A stretch of DNA of 7,711 bases from Candidatus Pelagibacter sp. (lineage in GTDB: Bacteria > Pseudomonadota > Alphaproteobacteria > Pelagibacterales > Pelagibacteraceae), in NCBI GenBank assembly GCA_028226535.1, contig JAOJEG010000027.1:1-7711 (forward strand), read 5' to 3'. A program made the position numbers and the translations under genes. A model generated the notes under the pieces. That model was not told the DNA's origin and ran no database searches. It saw nothing but the letters and a program-made list of their open reading frames with translations. Below are positions 5,408 to 7,711 of this stretch, one piece after another. The stretch's first letter is position 1, and each line of letters starts with the position of its first letter.

Positions 5408-6736
5408 ATGAGTACAAAAAGAAACAATCCAGAAACAATAGCAATTCATGGTGGTGACTATAGAAGTGACCCATCAACTAATGCGGTAGCTGTACCAATC
5501 TATAGAACCACATCATATCAATTCGATAGTACAGAGCATGCAGCAAACCTATTTGCACTTAAAGAATTTGGTAACATTTATACAAGAATCATGAATCCAA
5601 CAAATGATGTTCTTGAAAAAAGAGTTGCTGCTTTAGATGGTGGTTTAGCTTGTTTAACAGTTTCGTCGGGACAAACTGCTTCTACTTTTGCAATTCTAAA
5701 TGTTGCTCAGGCTGGAGATAATATTGTAAGTTCAACAGATCTATATGGAGGAACAGTATCTTTGTTCACTCATACATTAAGTAAACTTGGTATTGAAGTT
5801 AGATATGCTGATCCGTCTGATCCAAAAAACTTTGAAAAAGTTATTGATGAAAAAACAAGAGCTTTTTATGGTGAAACTTTACCAAATCCATATTTAAGAG
5901 TTTTTCCAATTAAAGAAGTGGCAGATATTGGTAAAAAATACAATATACCATTAATTGTTGATAACACAGCAGCACCAGTTATTTGTAAACCACTTGAACA
6001 TGGAGCAGCTGTAGTTGTTTATTCACTTACAAAATATATAGCCGGTCATGGAACAGTTGTTGGTGGAGCCTTAGTTGATGGTGGTAATTTTGATTGGACA
6101 GCAGACCCAAAAAGGCAACCATTATTTAATGAACCAGATGCAAGTTATGGCGGCGTAGTTTGGGGTAAAGCAGTGCCTGAATTAACAGGTGCAAACGTTT
6201 CTTTTGCTGTAAGAGCAAGAGTAACTTTGTTAAGAGATCTTGGATCTGCTTTATCGCCTGATAACGCATTTGGTGTAATTCAAGGATTAGAAACTGTTGC
6301 TTTAAGAATGAAACAACACTGCGAAAATGCTTCAAAAGTTGTTGATTATCTAAAAAAACATAAGGCTATATCTAAAGTAATTTATGCAACTGAACATAAT
6401 AAAGAAATTTCTAGTAGAGCAAAGAAATATCTTAAAAATGGAAATGGTGCATTAGTTGGTATTGAATTAGCAGGTGGCATAGAAGCTGGTAAAAAATTTA
6501 TAGAATCTTTAAAAATGTTTTACCATGTAGCAAACATTGGTGATGCCAGAAGTTTAGCAATTCATCCGGCAACTACTACTCATAGTCAATTAACGGAAGA
6601 TGAGTTAGCAGCAGCTGGTGTAACACCTGGATATGTAAGATTATGTATCGGTTTAGAGCATATTGACGATATTATTGATGACTTAGATCAAGCTTTAGAC
6701 AAATCTTCTAAAGGTAACCTAAAAGCTGTAAGTTAA
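5408..6736 (+). CDS. metY: O-acetylhomoserine sulfhydrylase (PLP-dependent)
   Basis: Cytoplasmic gamma-replacement enzyme that joins O-acetylhomoserine with sulfide, giving homocysteine, or with methanethiol, giving methionine directly. It has 442 residues, within the MetY range (about 420-440) and longer than cystathionine gamma-synthase (about 390). The start TIAIHGGDYRSDPSTNAVAVPIYRTTSY is typical. YTRIMNPTNDVLEKRVAALDGG (58-79) gives the Tyr and Arg that hold the PLP phosphate from the neighbouring subunit. SSGQTA is at 86-91, LPNPYLRV at 158-165, and VDNTAAP (184-190) includes Asp185, which pairs with the PLP ring nitrogen. YSLTKYIAGHGTVVGG (205-220) carries Lys209, the Schiff-base lysine. 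SLAIHPATTTHSQL (382-395) and YVRLCIGLEHIDDIIDDLDQAL end the family pattern. The MetY-specific insertion around 226-262 separates it from MetB/MetC. It is governed by two SAM aptamers upstream. SAR11 lacks sulfate assimilation and relies on reduced organic sulfur, so methanethiol may be the natural substrate; that is an inference. Confidence 0.95.
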   Translation: MSTKRNNPETIAIHGGDYRSDPSTNAVAVPIYRTTSYQFDSTEHAANLFALKEFGNIYTRIMNPTNDVLEKRVAALDGGLACLTVSSGQTASTFAILNVAQAGDNIVSSTDLYGGTVSLFTHTLSKLGIEVRYADPSDPKNFEKVIDEKTRAFYGETLPNPYLRVFPIKEVADIGKKYNIPLIVDNTAAPVICKPLEHGAAVVVYSLTKYIAGHGTVVGGALVDGGNFDWTADPKRQPLFNEPDASYGGVVWGKAVPELTGANVSFAVRARVTLLRDLGSALSPDNAFGVIQGLETVALRMKQHCENASKVVDYLKKHKAISKVIYATEHNKEISSRAKKYLKNGNGALVGIELAGGIEAGKKFIESLKMFYHVANIGDARSLAIHPATTTHSQLTEDELAAAGVTPGYVRLCIGLEHIDDIIDDLDQALDKSSKGNLKAVS

Positions 6737-6766
6737 TTATAAGATTTTTATGTCGACAAATCGAAA
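6737..6766. other. Short convergent intergenic spacer, no strong terminator
   Basis: This 30-bp gap separates the stops of metY and ctaA. It holds only weak foldback sequence: GATTT (6743-6747) with AAATC (6758-6762), and two TCGA copies four bases apart. Neither is a GC-rich stem followed by a U-run in either direction, so termination may be inefficient, Rho-dependent, or located inside the facing gene. Confidence 0.5.
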
Positions 6767-7711
6767 TTAGTTAACTTTTCTATAATTTGATAAATATAGA
6801 AAATACAAAGTTGATAAAATAATTAAAATAGAATTTATCTGGTGTAGGGATGCATAAAAAATCTTTACTCCAGATAAAAGAGTTAATACCCCTAAAACAA
6901 CTTGTAGAAACAAACTAAATCCAATTATAAACATCGGTCTTCTGAATACTTTATTGCTATCTTTGATAACATAAAAAAGAATGTAAATATAAATACCCAA
7001 AATTAAGTAAGCTAAATTTCTATGAATAAATTGAACTATAGAGGGATTGTCAAAAATATTTACATTTAAAAATTCAATTAATTGGCTATCGTCAGGAAAA
7101 TAGGATGAGCCCATTAAAGGCCAAGTATTGTAAACTTTTCCAGCATCCATTCCAGATACAAAGGCACCTATTATTAATTGTAAAAATAATAAAAAAAGAA
7201 AAAGCTTTATTAAATTTATATTAATTGAAATATATTGTGCATGAATTTTAGTTAATTTTAGAAATTTCCAAAAAATAACAGACAAAATTATAAAGGCTGT
7301 TACTAAATGTAATGAAAGTCTGTAATGACTAACATCAATCCTATCTATTAAACCGCTAGATACCATATACCAACCAATAAAACCCTGAAAACAAATTAAT
7401 AAAAAGATCAATCCATATTTTTTTAAAACCCACAGACCATTTTTAATTGAAAAATATATAAGTGGTATCAACACAGATAAACCAATTAATCTACCTAATT
7501 GACGATGACCCCACTCCCACCAAAAAATTATCTTAAATTCATTCAGTGTCATATTATAATTTTGTTCGCTGAATTCTGGAATAGTTTTATAGAGTTCAAA
7601 ATAATCAATCCATTTATCATTTGTAAGTGGCGGAACAAATCCCACAAATAATTCCCAAGTTGTTATAGATAGTCCGGAGTCAGTTAATCTTGTTAAGCCA
7701 CCAACTAAAAT
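6767..7711 (-). CDS. ctaA: Heme A synthase (COX15/CtaA family), 5' end cut by window edge
   Basis: Inner-membrane enzyme that oxidises the C8 methyl of heme O to a formyl group, making heme A for cytochrome aa3 oxidase. The frame is open to the right edge, giving 314 visible codons that start ILVGGLTRLTDSGLSITTWE, a strongly conserved N-terminal motif, so the true start lies outside. A GTG at 7643-7645 is internal and not the start. Counting from the first visible codon, WEWGHRQLGRLIG holds Glu66 and His69, followed by His135 (LSLHLVTAF), His230 (QFIHRNLAY) and His290 (YASLHQINS). These are the four heme-ligand histidines and the catalytic-site glutamate of the family. GAFVSGMDAGKVYNTWPLMG (about 182-201) is typical of the alphaproteobacterial/mitochondrial type. 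About seven or eight hydrophobic segments are visible. It converges on metY with a 30-bp gap. Confidence 0.95.
   Translation of the reverse strand: MLVGGLTRLTDSGLSITTWELFVGFVPPLTNDKWIDYFELYKTIPEFSEQNYNMTLNEFKIIFWWEWGHRQLGRLIGLSVLIPLIYFSIKNGLWVLKKYGLIFLLICFQGFIGWYMVSSGLIDRIDVSHYRLSLHLVTAFIILSVIFWKFLKLTKIHAQYISININLIKLFLFLLFLQLIIGAFVSGMDAGKVYNTWPLMGSSYFPDDSQLIEFLNVNIFDNPSIVQFIHRNLAYLILGIYIYILFYVIKDSNKVFRRPMFIIGFSLFLQVVLGVLTLLSGVKIFYASLHQINSILIILSTLYFLYLSNYRKVN

Noticed and set aside
6126..6335. Minus-strand open frame of 69 codons inside metY
   Set aside because: Shadow of metY; low-complexity Leu/Gln-rich sequence arises from its complementary strand.
6740..6766. Intrinsic terminator between metY and ctaA
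   Set aside because: Only four- to five-pair AT-rich stems with no proper U-run on the 3' side in either direction.
7643..7645. GTG as the start codon of ctaA
   Set aside because: The frame remains open to the window edge and encodes the conserved GGLTRLTDSGLS motif upstream, so the gene is simply cut by the edge.
1..7711. CRISPR array, insertion sequence, tRNA, phage or defence genes
   Set aside because: No regularly spaced repeats, transposase, integrase or cloverleaf-like segment was seen; all genes are housekeeping or biosynthetic.

Overview
The window looks like a chromosomal segment of a SAR11-type marine alphaproteobacterium (Pelagibacterales). The evidence is very AT-rich DNA, extremely tight gene packing (only one intergenic space over 40 bp), Lys/Asn/Ile-rich proteins, a type-II-like CtaA/COX15, and above all what reads as a SAM-II aptamer followed by a SAM-V aptamer in front of metY, an arrangement described for Candidatus Pelagibacter ubique. 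The organism call is an inference; no database search was possible.

Layout. A leftward (minus-strand) gene train runs from 5200 to the left edge: rplM (L13), rpsI (S9), argC (arginine biosynthesis), a small putative lipoprotein, hom (homoserine dehydrogenase), an AEC-family permease, and a DMT/EamA-family permease cut by the left edge. Spacings are 1 nt (rplM/rpsI), 33 nt (rpsI/argC), two 4-nt ATGA overlaps (argC/lipoprotein and lipoprotein/hom), a 1-nt TAATG overlap (hom/AEC) and 16 nt (AEC/EamA). This suggests one or two polycistronic units. A perfect extended -10 box in the rpsI/argC gap suggests a second promoter.

The 207-bp space at 5201-5407 is the regulatory centre. It holds an inverted pair of TTGACTT boxes that can be read as back-to-back -35 elements for rplM (left) and metY (right), then the SAM-II-like aptamer with a U-run behind it, then the SAM-V-like aptamer running into the metY ribosome binding site. 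metY (O-acetylhomoserine sulfhydrylase) is the only rightward gene. It converges on ctaA (heme A synthase), which enters from the right edge and is missing its N-terminus.

How the genes work together. Hom makes homoserine; MetY uses its acetylated form with sulfide or methanethiol to make homocysteine or methionine; methionine becomes SAM, which is expected to bind the two aptamers and repress metY. ArgC serves arginine synthesis. The two permeases have unknown substrates. No CRISPR array, mobile element, tRNA or rRNA was seen. The most notable system, the tandem SAM riboswitch, is already known from this lineage. The less-described observations are the back-to-back promoter geometry, the possible leaderless argC and rplM mRNAs, competing helices around the aptamers, and the T12 tract in the lipoprotein.
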